From contig NC_053043.1 in the NCBI RefSeq assembly GCF_003473485.1, forward strand, positions 10,426,001 through 10,490,000: a DNA stretch of 64,000 bases, written 5' to 3'. Position numbers and translations under genes: made by a program. The notes below the pieces were generated by a model, which was not told where the DNA came from, did not search any database, and saw nothing but the letters and a program-made list of their open reading frames with translations. Within the stretch, counting starts at the first letter, position 1. The number at the start of each line of letters is the position of its first letter. Positions 21,654-34,344 of this stretch are shown here, piece after piece. This DNA comes from Medicago truncatula. Taxonomy: Eukaryota > Streptophyta > Magnoliopsida > Fabales > Fabaceae.

Positions 21654-24470
21654 GCTAAGTATCTAAAGAACTTTTCACACCTGATCAGATGGTTGAAATG
21701 AAACATAAACAAAAACAAGGCCTGCAATAATCATTAATAAGACATAGGATATTTACATATAACAATAGGATTCACAAATTGGAAACAAATCCCTATGAAA
21801 TTAACAAGTTCCTTGGAAACAAAGTATAGTAGTTGTGTTAGTAGCATAAATTTAGACCAAGAATATAAGTATATAAGTGTAAGTTTGGTTCCACGGAGTA
21901 GGCAACATTGGTTTTGGAGAATTGATTCTATTTTGAAATTATAATTTGAAGTTTTTGCCTCTACAATAGGTTTTTAACCTCAAATTTATTATTCATGCTC
22001 ACTACTACAGAACGGAGTTTTTACATCAGTTGGAAACGAGTTTTTACATCAGGTGGCAACCGATGTAAAGTGACATGATGTCGTAAGTCCACATCCTTTC
22101 ACCTCGGGTCTAGACTGTTGTGAAATCTTGCTTTCTACATCAGGTCTTGCTTTCTAAAAATGGGTTGAACGATAAACTATTTTACAAGCAACTCACCTTT
22201 AAGCAGAAAATAAACAAAGTAATGAGTCTAGAGGATTGGAAAATACATACCAGTAGTTGATGCCAAACCTCAAGTCCACACCTGTAAAAGATACAGAACA
22301 AGGATCAAAAGAGGGATTAATGATTCATTGAATACCATAAAGCAGGATCCTTATAGCTTTTGACTTATAGCAATACAAGCTTCATGGTATGAACATGACA
22401 CGAGAAACTTTAAGATGAAAAAGCAAAATACAGCATGGCACTTTTAAGACAAAGACTCTTTACTTTTCAGCTCTATGCTTTAAAAGTAAAATCCAGCATT
22501 AATACTAAAGCTCATATTTATTACCTGATGATATAGTACGTATAATTTAGTAACTCATGTAACTAGGGTCAATGATGAACATGCCCTGAAGTTTTCAGAC
22601 TAAACAATATATTGTGTTGGAACTATGTTTTCTGCTTTAGACTAAACTGATTTTGAAATCTGAGTGGTTTGTAAAATTGGAATGATGTACACCAATGATG
22701 AGAATTGGTTTTGACCTTCGTTAGTTTAGGAATACAAAATGATTTTGGTGACATCTGTTTAAATTTATTTATGTTAATTGCACAGTGCTCAATGTAAACT
22801 GCATAATAAACAATCTCAATTCTAATCCGGGTTTTGTGCAAATAAATATTTTGTCCATCTAAAAAAGGCTATGGATTGAATTATTCTTAATCCTATGGAC
22901 CAACTTTTCTGCTAACATCAATTGGCCAGGTGAAGGATCATGATAAATAAATAGACAATGTGCTTGTGTTATAAGATTGGAATTATCCTCATTTTTAAAT
23001 GAGACAGAGATTTTTATTGATATATTCATGCATATTTTTTTTATTTTTTTACCATCAAAACTAGCACAAGTGGTTGATGTGCAATGTGTATGTATAGTAA
23101 ACTTTGGATTACAAATTACACTTTTAATCACAAGACATATATTTTTATTCATGAAATTTTTACATATCAAATTAATTCAAGGTTTTGTAAACAAAAAATT
23201 TAATTCAAAGTTTAGACTTTGGAGGTGGTCAGCATAAGGACTAAGGAGGCTATAAGAGACATGGGTCGGTCCCACTATTGATTAAAATTTTAAAGTTTGA
23301 AATTAAAAGTTATTATGTATCTAAAGTCTGCATTAAATAATGGTACTATAACCTTTGTTTAGTAGTGGCCACCAAAATGTATTACACAACTACGTTATGA
23401 AATGCATGTTACATCATTGATAAGAAAAAATGAATTGGACAGCAATGTATGGTCCCTTAGACCTTAGATAGATGGAGCCCTTGAAGGCTCAAGGAAACTG
23501 GTTCCAGTTCATACATGAATTAAGAATGAAATATTAATTATATTGACTTTTATGTTGATAATGATATGTCAAAGTTGTTTTGTTATGATGTGAAGAAACA
23601 ATTTCAAGACAAAACATGATACTTACCCCATTCATTTTTTATTAGAAAATAAATACTAACAAATGCTTCGAAGGAACATGTTAAAGAATCAAAGAAACTT
23701 TACCTTATAAGTTGTGTATATAATCTTTAAAAGTTTAAAAAATATTATTGTTAATATTTTTGGTTACTTAACTTGTGATAAAAATATTGTCATTTTTTAT
23801 TGATGTTTTAGAACTTCTTCTTCCCACGTATTTACTCTAGGGATCCCAGAAGTAATATAGTTTAAGGTATTGTGGCCCCAAATATAGGAATCTTTCTAAG
23901 ATTAAATATAAAATTTAGTTTTTTTTTTAATAAATATAAAATTTAGTACTATAATGCGAGAGATTATCTCATTCTACATCGTTATTGTTTCGTTATTTTG
24001 TTATCATAAAATCTTCTATGAAAATATTCAAAAGTCTGTCATATAACTCTTATATGACACGAGTTACTATATATAAATATAAAATTCACTGAAAACAGAG
24101 ATGAAAACAGCTGCAATTAAACAAAGTAGCAGCAGAACATGATAATATTTGCCAAATTATAGGATTAAGACATGATCAATGCTGCATAGACTTTGGTAAC
24201 AATGGTTATCTTACTCGTAAAACATTCCATAATTTTGCAGCTAAGCTATACATACATGCCACTATACAAGTATCAACTTTCAAAGTAAAAATTCCCATTA
24301 ACAATCTATACTAACTGCAGGTTTTTATTTAAGTATTTAATTATCATTTTCTTGTTTACACAATATAGATACAACACATACACATTTATTGTATAACATA
24401 AATATTTGCAAGCAGCATATTTAATAAATTGTCACATAGCTTTGTGAATTGAAACTGATTTGGTCAGTGA
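21654..24470. other. AT-rich spacer between two minus-strand genes
   Basis: Apart from the CACTA-like end at 22000 I see no gene or RNA. Open frames at 22623-23237 overlap on opposite strands and have no domain. The left part should hold the promoter and 5' UTR of the lipidation-motif gene, the right part the 3' UTR of the aspartic protease. Confidence 0.4.
22000..22165 (+). mobile_element. CACTA-type transposon terminal fragment
   Basis: Begins CACTACTACAGAA, the canonical CACTA (En/Spm) terminus. It is followed by subterminal repeats 'tttttacatcagttgg', 'tttttacatcaggtgg' and 'ctacatcaggtcttgc'. No matching inverted end was found nearby, so this is a truncated relic. Confidence 0.65.
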
Positions 24471-26086
24471 TCACTGGCAGCCACCAGGTGCAAAGCCAAC
24501 CCTGGAATTGCCAACATCATAAGCCACTTTCACTGTTTGTTGTTGATAATTCCCAATAATGGCAATGGAAGAAGAACCAGCCATTGCCAAACAAGTAATT
24601 CCCGTCTCAAGTTCTACAAGGCTATTGTGACCCTTAAGTTGTAAGTCAGCACCCCCTTTAAAAATTATCCGAATGTCCGGCGCTACTTCTGATATTCCTG
24701 CAAGACTACCCTTAAAACAGGTATCCAATAGAGAAATTCCTGGTGCCTGTTGATACTTCTTGGACAAGATCGTCACATAAGCATTTTTCAGTGTTGTATA
24801 AACAGGCGTAGGTAACCTTGTGATAACTGTGCCGGAATCAATGATAGTAGGAACCTTATAACTTGATGCTGCAACTCCTAAAGGTCTTCCTGCCACAGTA
24901 ATTGATTCCAAATCTATAAAATATAAGCTAGGATTGTTTGGATTCTTAAGCAAAGGAGTGAACTTGTATGAAGAAGACGGTGTCAATGATGAGGTTCCAA
25001 TGGATAAGAAACCTTCCTTGGGAGAGTTTGGTGTAGAAAATGATGTAGGAAGACAATAGGAAAAGGCGTTTCCATATTTTCCAGACAATTGTGAAAGCAT
25101 CGAGAGTTCATTGTTGGCTAGACCAATTATACCGTCGGTCCTTCCAAACAAACCTTGATTATCCTGTCCACATCCGTATACAAAACTTGATAGTGTCTGT
25201 GATGGTGTTAAGGTTAACACATCTTGACTCAAGTAACCAAGTGAGAAAGACGAATCACCATAGCTTGCTTTGTAGACACAAGCATTAGATTGTTTTGAAC
25301 AAGTTGGTTCGTTTAGTGTGGCAGATTTGAGAGAGGAACATTGAGAGGATGAACATGGTACGGTTTTATAGGTCTTTGACGCGGAAGGGTTGAAAACTGG
25401 ATCTTCTTGTATATGACAGTATATAGTACAAGGTTGGCATTGGAGCCAGGAAAAGGAACTACCAGTGTCTACAATCATGGTATAGTACTTTGTAGGGCTA
25501 CCAAGTCCCATTTTCACATAGTAATTTCCTGAACCCATTGATAAACCTGATTTCAATGGTATGCCGGCAAGTTTTGGACCTACCTTCTTGGAAGAGGCAT
25601 TAGCATCAGAATTTTTGGCTAATCTCGAATGAAAATACCTGATGCGTTCTTCGTCTTTCGCGAACATGTAAGCGAATAATAGTGATGTGGAATTTGGAGG
25701 AGATTTGAGACTTGTCATATGATACAATTTGAGCTGCATGTCAGGTTGCTTGTGCTTTAATCCACTATCTGCAGAATGAACTGTCTAGAAGTTTAGTATA
25801 TATAATTGGTTGAGCAAAATTCAGAATTTAACCACTCTTATATTGAAAATGGAATCTTAAAAAGTTATTATTTTTTAATTAGGTATTACACTTGACAGGT
25901 GATGATGTTCTTGTGAATCAAAGAAAATTAAAAACTGCTATGGAATATGGTAAGTTTAGTTGATTAAGAGGAAGCTTCTGCTTTCTGATATTAAGAATCA
26001 GCTAGCAAGTTTTTGATATACATACCTTTAAGAGAAGATGCTATTGCAAGATGTGCAGAGAAAAATAGAAACCAAAAGAGACTCAT
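24471..26086 (-). CDS. Secreted aspartic protease, nepenthesin-like (A1B family)
   Basis: Two exons on the minus strand, 26026-26086 and 24471-25768, give 452 aa. Exon 1 encodes only the signal peptide (MSLFWFLFFSAHLAIASS), the donor is AAAG|GTATG, and the acceptor TGCAG precedes 25768. A prosegment follows (about 30-90). The mature enzyme has the first catalytic motif VDTGSS (Asp121) and the second IDSGT (Asp331). The cysteine-rich nepenthesin insertion lies between (about 130-190: CQPCTIYC, CSSSQCSSL, CSKQSNACVY). Length and domain order fit the family, whose known members are apoplastic proteases acting in defence, development or protein turnover. Substrate unknown. No truncation or missing catalytic residue. 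Confidence 0.93.
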
Positions 26087-26214
26087 CTTTACACTGCTTG
26101 GACAAGTCTACAGATTGGTTAGTGGTTAGTTTCTTACTCTTAGCAGATATATGGTAGCTCTACTTGTAAACAAACCGACACTATTCAAATTTGCAAAAAT
26201 TAGGTAAGGGTGAA

Positions 26215-26335
26215 ATCATTATCAATTAAAGCGACACTAGTGATCATTTTATAAATGTTTCCGAAGGGATTTGAACTTTGTCCCTTAAGGTTAAAAGAAT
26301 AAACTCTTACTACCGAAACTAATAAAAATGCGCAT
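26215..26335 (-). mobile_element. Inverted SINE-like remnant
   Basis: Read on the minus strand it contains a box A-like 'gtttcggtagtaagag', then 'gacaaagttcaaatccct' (decayed box B) and an end 'gtgtcgctttaatt' shared with the intron SINE at 20827-21045. Located about 130-250 bp upstream of the aspartic protease start. Confidence 0.45.
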
Positions 26336-26345
26336 AAAAAAAATA

Positions 26346-26378
26346 CTCCCTCCATCCTAAAATAACCGACTTATTTGC

Positions 26379-26409
<31 letters not shown>

Positions 26410-26659
26410 AAAATGATGGACCAATTTCAAATTTCAATACAACACTAATTATTTTTTGCCAGTTGTACCCCTAATTAATACTACTGAAAGCACTCTCAAT
26501 ATAATATCTTCCACTTTACATTTATGGTGAAGATGAATACACCAATATATGATAAGGGTATTTTTACTAAAAGTATTCTCCTCTATTTCATTATGCATTT
26601 TTCTTAATTAGTGTGAATTGGTCAATTAGATCATTTACTTTACTTTGTGATGGAGGGAA
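26346..26659. mobile_element. Stowaway-type MITE
   Basis: Ends CTCCCTCCATCC and GGAGGGAA flanked by TA (26344-26345 and 26660-26661), as in Tc1/mariner-derived Stowaway elements. A run of about 27 A's lies at 26380-26406. Confidence 0.75.
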
Positions 26660-28311
26660 TAGTTTTTTGTATGGGGCCAGATGTCAAATGAGTTCCCTTC
26701 ATTTGCTTCATTTGGTAGTGAATGCTTTAAATACCCTTCAACCTATTTTATCCTCAACTGACCCAAGGAGCTTACATAACACACGAATTGTGATAGGGTA
26801 GTTAGCTGAATGGTCCATTGTGATTTGTGACCCTCTTGTATAATCTACCTTGAATAGACTATGGTTGTTGCAACAACATTATTAATACTCAAACCTACAC
26901 ATCCTTTGGCAATAATAGCATCATTAATCACATAATCCAACCACACAAAAGTGAATAAAAGGAGCATAGGAAAGAGTGACTACACTTGCCAAATATTAAT
27001 TTAACAGTCTCCTGTGCTTTTCTAGCTCATTAGTGAATAAGGAAACGAATGAACTAGCCATAAATGTGACAAACTTATTCTGCTACATTACTACATCATG
27101 ATGTACTTGTTGACATGAGAATTATGTCACGGCAAGTTCTGTGGTAAGTGGTCCACTGCCGATCAATACTCAAAATTGCTTTAAACTGTAAGAATGATTG
27201 ATGACACCTTTTAGAAGCAGAAGTTCAAGAACCTTCTCGTTCCTAACAATAATAAGATGGCGACATGATCGGTGTCAGTTCGACAAAAACAATGAATGAG
27301 TTAAGGTTTAAAATGCACATATTCGTTTTTTTTGTCAAACTTGCTCTGATCAAGTCACCATCTCAGCCGCAAGAATGAGAAGAATTGTGCAGTTCTACTT
27401 TTGGAAGGCGACGTTTGTATTTCAAACTATTTGCAAATACCAGTGCATATAATTTACCTTATGTAACGCAAATGCATCATACCAGAACACAATCAAGTGC
27501 AGCACCTGTGATATTAGTTAAAAGATTAATTATACTAATTTTTAAGGGAAAAAAATTAACATTTTTGTAGTAAGAGCTGGGGAGAATGACTTTCATGCAT
27601 ATTGAGTAAGTTGAGATACCAATAAACCATAGTGCTATTAAAAATAAGTATTATTTTTAATTTATTGATATTGTCAAGTGATAAATATTTTTGCAGAAAG
27701 TACCTTTAACAAGTCTAATCACAATTACTTATTCACATGGGTATGAGTTTGAGTGATGAAATTGGCTTTGGTGTTCATCTCAGAAAACAGATGACAAAGA
27801 CATGCAACTGTAATGTGCACTATCATATACTTTTAACCAATGAATAAGCTTTGCATAGCTCTCAGTAACTAGATTAAGAACAATAGTGCTTCCTTTGATT
27901 GTAAAGCAGCAACCTCATCTTTTTCCTTGCTATCCCTTCTGGGCATAAGATCAGATATATTGCCAGCATGTTAGTTCCAGTGTCACATTTCATCAACGCA
28001 TTTACTACAATGAATCACCATAATATGTCATCCAAAAACAGGGGTAAGTAAAGGTTTTTCATCTTTACTGGGGAAGAACTGGTAATCTATCTAAACATTT
28101 GTACTTTCAATTTTATTCAAGTATAGAGTCAGAAAGAGTAAAATATGCAAGCAGAGTAGGTAATTCCACCAAATCACAACTTATTTAAGCTTACTGTAAA
28201 AGAGAGAGTACATTGACAATAGGAAATAATAGTATGTGTTTTGAAAACTTTGAATTTTTTTACTGTCGTCTTCCCTTATCTACTTTAGAAACAAATAACA
28301 ACACAATTTAA

Positions 28312-28505
28312 CCAAAAAAAACACTTGGCGCAATTTCGTTCAGTGCATTTAATCAAAACATAGTTAAAAAAAACTAAGTTTACTTAAAATCAAACATAGT
28401 TTCAAATACCAAAAAAACCCTTGGCGCAATTTCATTCAGTGCATTTAATCAAACATAATTAAAAAAAAACTAAGTTTACTTAAAATCAAACATAGTTTCA
28501 AATAT
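28312..28505. repeat. Tandem duplication, 96-bp unit, two copies
   Basis: Unit with 'ttggcgcaatttc' and 'cagtgcatttaatcaaa' at 28325 and again at 28421; the copies differ by a few bases. Non-coding. Confidence 0.92.
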
Positions 28506-29177
28506 GGTTGTAGAAATTTTTAATCATTCATATTGACGTGAAGTTTGGGGTTGAGTTTTATACCTATGATATGAACACATAATTCAATAAATGTATCCGC
28601 TTTCAAAAGTCGGAGTTTGTTGCACGTATTAGTTTTAGAAATACTATAGTATTTAGACATGACAGTCCAACAAACTATAATACATTTGATGCGTCATTCA
28701 CAATTTCACAATCTAAATTAAATTATAAAGCATGCATGACTTTAATCTTTGATACAAATACATATGACTATTGTCAGAACCAACCAAATACATTCATTAA
28801 TTACTTCAAAATACAGTAATATAATACAAAAATAAATACAGTATGGAAGATTGGTAGTGTACCGAAAAATTATGTCAGATGAAACATGAATATTTCAAAA
28901 TCACAACGAATATCGAAAATTTCAAATCATGAAGGATAAACTATGAATCATTAATATAATATCTCATTGTTACATATTTTACATTGTCATGTTCATATTC
29001 TCAAAACTGTTGTAATGGATGAAATTGAGATAATGTGAACGGAGAGGATTCATTCCAATATTTGATACACAGTATGAATCTTATGTAGGTACAAGGACAG
29101 GAAAACACTCATGTAAGAAGGGTCTAGAGACAACTGAAATAACTAAAATTAAGTGATAGAAACACCACAGGCAGCAT

Positions 29178-32100
29178 TTACCGCCTAAATGCATTGCCTT
29201 CACCTCCAGATCTGCCTTGAGAATAATGGGTCCGCCGTCGGACACTCTCGGCTATTGAAGAGCTCCCGCCTTCTGCAGCACCATATATACTTTTTTGAGC
29301 AGTATCCAAGAAATTCTTCCCACTAGAACTAGTGTTCTGGTTTGCTTCCTGTGCATCAGTCTCCTCAGCCTTCTTTATACGTTTCCATCTCTCCCCTTCA
29401 TGTAACTCAGCAGCAAGTTGCATCTGCCTAAGTTTAGCGGCCCTCTCTTCTTCTGAAAGCTTAGGAGCCACATTTCTCCGCTTATAGTGTGACTCACGTC
29501 CGAGTGAATTAGCAGAAGATCTAGTAGAGCTTGGTTCTCGAAAGCTCCCATTCCCCCTTTTAGAGACATCAAAATTGGACTGACCTTCTGGAGCATATCT
29601 TCCTGACTTTGGCTTATTATCATTTCTGTTATCAACATCTTCTTTATAGTCTTTTCCTTTGCTTTGACTCTGGTGATGACTGGGTGATCTTTCTCTGTAT
29701 TTTTTGTCTTCATATTGATTCTTCCTTCTGTTATCAGCATCTTCTCTATAGTCTTTGACTTTGCTTTGACTCCGGTGGTGACTGGGAGATCTTTCTTTGT
29801 ATTTTCTATCTTCATAGTGATTCTTCCTTCTCTTCCTTTCTCCTTCACTTGATTCATTCTCTGAATCTGATCGAGCCTTGTGACGCTTCTTATCAAGGTC
29901 TTCATCAATGGTCCGTCTTTTTCTCCTTTCAGCAATGTCATCTTCGGAATCTGATTGAGCCTTGTGACGCTTCTTGTCAAGGTCTTCATCACTGATCCTA
30001 CTTTTTCTCCTTTCTGCAATGTCATCTTCAGAATCTGATCGAGCCTTACGACGCTTCTTGTCAAGGTCTTCATCACTGGTCCTTCTTTTTCTCCTTTCGG
30101 CAATATCATCGTCTGAATCGGACTGTGTTTTATGCTTTGATTTACTGGATCGATGCTTCTTTTTTTCCTTCTTACTGTGATCTTTCTTCTTGTGTTCCTT
30201 TCCTTCAACCTGACATCGTTACCAAAGACAGACCATAAATTAGAAACAACATCAAACACAACATCTTGGTGAAAGTAAACCAAAACAGTTGTTTTTGTCA
30301 TCCTGATTAGTAAATGCAATTTAAAGTTTTTAAAATGCAAGCAGTGAATTACAAATAAAAGCCCAACACATGAGACATGAGTATTTATAAGCAACATAAT
30401 TTCATAGTTTTACACTATAAAAGTCAGCATGAATAAGAATAGTAGTCACAAATAGCATGACCATTCCTTAGGAGGCCGTAATGGACATGGGGCTGCATGG
30501 CATGGATGGTCCTAAACAGAAGTTGAAGTAAACGAGGAGGTTAGGAGAAATCACAGAAATTGTGAGTGTTGAGAAATACATTTATAGCAGCAGAAGGGTG
30601 GTCAAAATCGAATGACAATGTTTTGGGAAATTCCTGCAATGTTATGGTCTAACTTAAACTTAGCTGATTGTTCAATGACAAGGCTCCCATGCAACTTAAG
30701 ATGGAAAATAAAATTGAATCAGAAGGCTTATGGCAGCAGAGTGTATTGGAAATTCCTTAGTTACAAGGTTTTGGTTGGTCAGAACAATTTGTTCAATTCG
30801 TTCCACAATGCATATTGCATCCCCGGCAAATAAGAGCAAAAGGTAGTGTAAAAACTAGTCTATTACCTAAACCAACAAAGATCAACAAAGGAATATTGAG
30901 TTTTCTGTGCGCCCAAGTTAAACAGTATCTATCTACATAAGTAGTCAAGTTAAGTTAATTAAAGAATAGTAATTCCTATCTTGCAAATCTTTAACTCTCG
31001 ATCAAAAACTGACAGAACAAATGTCGATGTAATATAATTTCAGGAAACTTTGAACTCTTTGTATCTCATTTCCTCATAGTATTGTGTCATAAATGCGAGA
31101 AAATTAGAGAAAGCAGGTTAAAAGATGCTATTGATTATGATCAAACTACATTCAAGACCATGCATGAGGCTGACCCAATATTCAATCAACCAAAGCTAAA
31201 CTACGAACCGAAATACAATAGTAACCAAGCGTACTAGTTTGACTTTAGTCATCAAGTGTAATAATTAGTCAATTACCTAAACCAACAAAGATCAACAAAG
31301 GAATATCAAGTTTTATGTGCGCCCAAGTTAAACTGTATCTATCTACACAAGGAGTCTAGTTAAGTTAATTAAAGAATAGTAATTCATGCCTTGCAATTCT
31401 CTAACTCTCGATCAAAAACTGACAGAACAAATGTCCAACTAATATAATTTCATATACCCTTGAACTCTTCATATCTCATTTATATATATATATAAATGTT
31501 TTGGACCAATGAGAAGAGAGAAAGTGAAAGTCGTCACCAAAGTTGTCCCAAATGGTTGTACATATATCACTACTCAAGCAAAAAATGCACAACTATGAAG
31601 AATGCTACTATTTACAAATCCAAAAGAACGAGACAAAAAAAAAAAGGCTTACCGATTTTCTGATCATGGCCATCTTAACAGGGTTGTTTTTAATCTTCGC
31701 AAGCGCTTCCTGCTCGCGTTGGCGAATCATAAGCAAGGGATCAGAATGAAGTTTCCTCCAAGAATCATTAGCAGATTGAGGCTTCTCCTCAAATAAAGCT
31801 CCAGGAACAGTTGCATCCTGCTAAACCACACAAAAACCATGATTCAATTCACTATAAACAAAACAACCCTAAATTCAAATTCAATCAACAACAATAAAAA
31901 AAAAAACTTTTGCTATAAAAACAGAAAAACAAATCATGGGTAAGATCATACAAACAAATTACCTTAGAAGCAGAAGATGAAGGTGCATCAGTTGGATCGG
32001 ATTTAGGCAAAGCTTCAAGTGACTTGAAACCTTCAGATGTTTTACCAACGGATAATCCCGAATCGTACAAAAACTCCAACCTCTCCTGGTGACTGCAATC

Positions 32101-32417
32101 AAATCAAATCAAAGTCAGTAAAATTTTCATGGTTTCAAGTGAAAAACCATAACCCTAAAAAATCAATTAGGGTTGTTTCCAATAAAAATGAATCAAAATT
32201 GATAACTGAATTAGGGGAAGAGTAATTACGGAACGAGGCCAGCCTTTTCCTGAAGAAGACGAAACTCGCTACGTTCACGTTCTTCTTGAATCTGTTTACG
32301 AAGTTCATCGAGTTTTTTCTCTTCGGCGCTGTGCTTTTGTTCGGCTTTCCAAACATTTTCAATGTTCCGAAGACTTCCCGTGTGCCAACCCTTCTTGTTC
32401 AAAAATTTCATACCCAT
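29178..32417 (-). CDS. CWC25: Pre-mRNA splicing factor CWC25 homologue
   Basis: Four exons on the minus strand: 32230-32417, 31963-32092, 31653-31817 and 29178-30209, giving 504 aa. All junctions are GT-AG and stay in frame. The N-terminus (MGMKFLNKKGWHTGSLRNIE, WKAEQKH, EERERSEF, then HQERLEFLYDSG) is the conserved CIR_N/CWC25 domain. Next comes a PLLMIRQREQEALAKI segment, then a long lysine/arginine/glutamate-rich region with three 29-residue repeats and two of about 33 residues, and a conserved tail around EERAAKLRQMQ. CWC25 is a step-1 factor that binds the activated spliceosome after Prp2 and supports branching in the nucleus. An open frame at 29375-30397 in another frame is only a shadow of exon 4. 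Confidence 0.95.
29790..30140 (-). repeat. In-frame coding repeats in CWC25 exon 4
   Basis: On the minus strand, 30125-29870 holds three copies of an 87-bp unit encoding SDSEDDIAERRKR...DEDLDKKR-type sequence. Just downstream (about 29830-29635) two copies of a roughly 99-bp unit encode the YEDRKYKERSPSHH type. The DNA copies are very similar, so the region expanded by tandem duplication while staying in frame. Confidence 0.9.
30851..31483. repeat. Direct duplication inside the third intron of CWC25
   Basis: About 225 bp at 30851-31076 is repeated at 31261-31483 (shared 'cctaaaccaacaaagatcaa', 'tgcgcccaagttaaac', 'actctcgatcaaaaactgac'), 410 bp apart. The copies carry small differences. No transposon ends were seen. 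Confidence 0.9.
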
Positions 32418-33401
32418 TTTGACGAATGATTTGGTTTTTATCGATTGATTTTGGTTTCAGCAATGTTTCTTCTTCTTCTTCTTCGTAGCTTACAACTTGA
32501 GAAGAAATACAGAGAACGAAGAAAGGATATGCAACTAAAAATCGCGCTTATGCGTTTTTCTATCTGTGTTGGGTCGAAATGGGTCGAAATGGGTCGGGTT
32601 CCTTTTTAATCTTTTTCGAACTACTTTGCTTTTAAATTTAGTAAAGTAAATTTATCTAATATTTGTATTTATTTTAAAATAAATCTTTTTCTAGTTATGA
32701 AATTAATGACTCTAAAAATTATGGATATATTCGTTTCAAGTTTACCAAATTTATTCTTAGAATTATATTCCTTGGAACATAAAATGAGAACTTTATTCCA
32801 ATAACTTTAGAAAAAAAATATTTTTGATTCAAAGCTTGCATGCCAATATAGTCGGGGGATAAGTTCTTTCAAAAAAAAAAAAATTTGGGGGATAAGTGAA
32901 AACTTAACTCACTAAGTAAGTAAAATGGTTCAAATCATGAGATATCATTATCTTAAACTATGATATTTTTGGAATTTAATTATTTTAAAAATGGTTCAAA
33001 TCATTTTAGACTTATTGGAGGACCTAAGACAAATTACATGATCTTAAATCACAACGAAATAATCAAAATACAACGTCAGGCACTAGAGAAGGAAGTTCGG
33101 ACGCTTAGTGTGCTTGTGCAAATCACATTAAGGAAACCAAAAGTATCTTGAAGGGGATTCGTTATTCATACCATTTGTGCCCAATATGCTTATTGGTGGG
33201 TACGAATCGAACCTAACGGTAAGTATGGAAACACACACTTTGGTTTTTCATACAATATTCATCATCTTTTTCATTAATCAATTGTTGTAGCCTCTACCCC
33301 AGCAACAAGATAAACAACGTTTATAACGTGTTAACTAGGTTTTGAATCTGATTTTGGCAACAAAAAAAAACTTTTTACCATCCATTTAAAACTCTTGTGT
33401 T
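32418..33401. other. Promoter and 5' leader side of CWC25, then AT-rich spacer
   Basis: Next to the CWC25 start lie a CTT repeat (32466-32486) and a short direct repeat of 'gggtcgaaat' (32573-32597); both could sit in the leader or promoter. The rest is AT-rich; the open frame at 32960-33151 has no recognisable product. Confidence 0.4.
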
Positions 33402-33976
33402 TAGGCATGGCAATTGGACCCAGATCCTATGGACACTCGCAAAAAATACCCACAATAGGTAACGTAAAACTCCGCTTTCATGGGTATGGGCACGGGTAGG
33501 GTAATTACCCGCAAATTTTAATTGGTATAGACACGGTAAGGTTACTATACTAGACAGTCCCGCAACCCGCATGTACATATTTATATAATATAATAAATAC
33601 TTTATTTATTTTTTGTGTACAATTATTTAATTTATTTAGCTATTTAAGTCTAAACCTAAACCTAAAATCTAAGCTATTTAAGTTTAAACCTAAATACTAC
33701 GATTATTTGAATGTTTTTATTTTAATTTTTGAGGGATATTTTGGATGTTTTTTTATTTGACTAAATACTACGATTCATATTATTTTATTAGTTGATTTAA
33801 ATAATTTTGGATCCTAGTTTTATTTCAATTGTGATGTTTTTTATTGTCTTTTCATAGGATATGAGAAAGGACACTAAAGTTGTTGCCCCCGAAGATACAG
33901 GCTCGAGTACAGACATTTTTTACAAATGAGGATAGGGGATGGGTACTATAATACCCTATACCCATTGTCATCCCAA
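33402..33976. mobile_element. hAT-like MITE with 8-bp target duplication
   Basis: The ends TAGGCATGGCAATTGG and CCCATTGTCATCCCAA are imperfect inverted repeats flanked by a perfect 8-bp duplication CTTGTGTT (33394-33401 and 33977-33984). Eight-base duplications are the hAT hallmark. Subterminal 'gggtat' and 'taccc' blocks occur on both sides. Non-coding. Confidence 0.88.
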
Positions 33977-34344
33977 CTTGTGTTCTACTTTGACATATCT
34001 TATGTTGGAAAACTTTTATTTTTGTTGATAATATATTTTATTTTAGCTTTTTAACAAAAAAAATCAACTGTACATTTTCGAAATAACTATCATCAGATTT
34101 TCTTTATTACATCATTCTCTTTTTTGACTTTATTTGCTCATTAAATTTTACAAAAATGCTATATATAAATACACGTTCGTGAAATTTTGTCGGGAATGGC
34201 TTCGTGCTGTATTGCATTTAATCTTCTTTTTTTTTGGAAACAAAATTCACGGAAAACCCCTTTGACACAGAAAACACGCAATATTCCATTCTCTTTTCTT
34301 GCCTTTGGTCCAACGAAAATATAATCAGAGTACTTTAATATATA

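Larger units (their letters stand above)
26087..29177. other. Gene-free spacer with SINE and MITE remains
   Basis: No gene is recognised. It holds an inverted SINE-like remnant (26215-26335), a Stowaway-like MITE (26346-26659) and a tandem duplication (28312-28505). The left 200 bp should include the aspartic protease promoter, and the right end the 3' UTR of the CWC25 gene. Confidence 0.45.

Noticed and set aside
29375..30397. 340-codon open frame on the minus strand
   Set aside because: It overlaps CWC25 exon 4 in another frame; the spliced CWC25 reading continues in frame from conserved exons 1-3 and reaches the conserved tail, while this frame gives only a repetitive basic translation.
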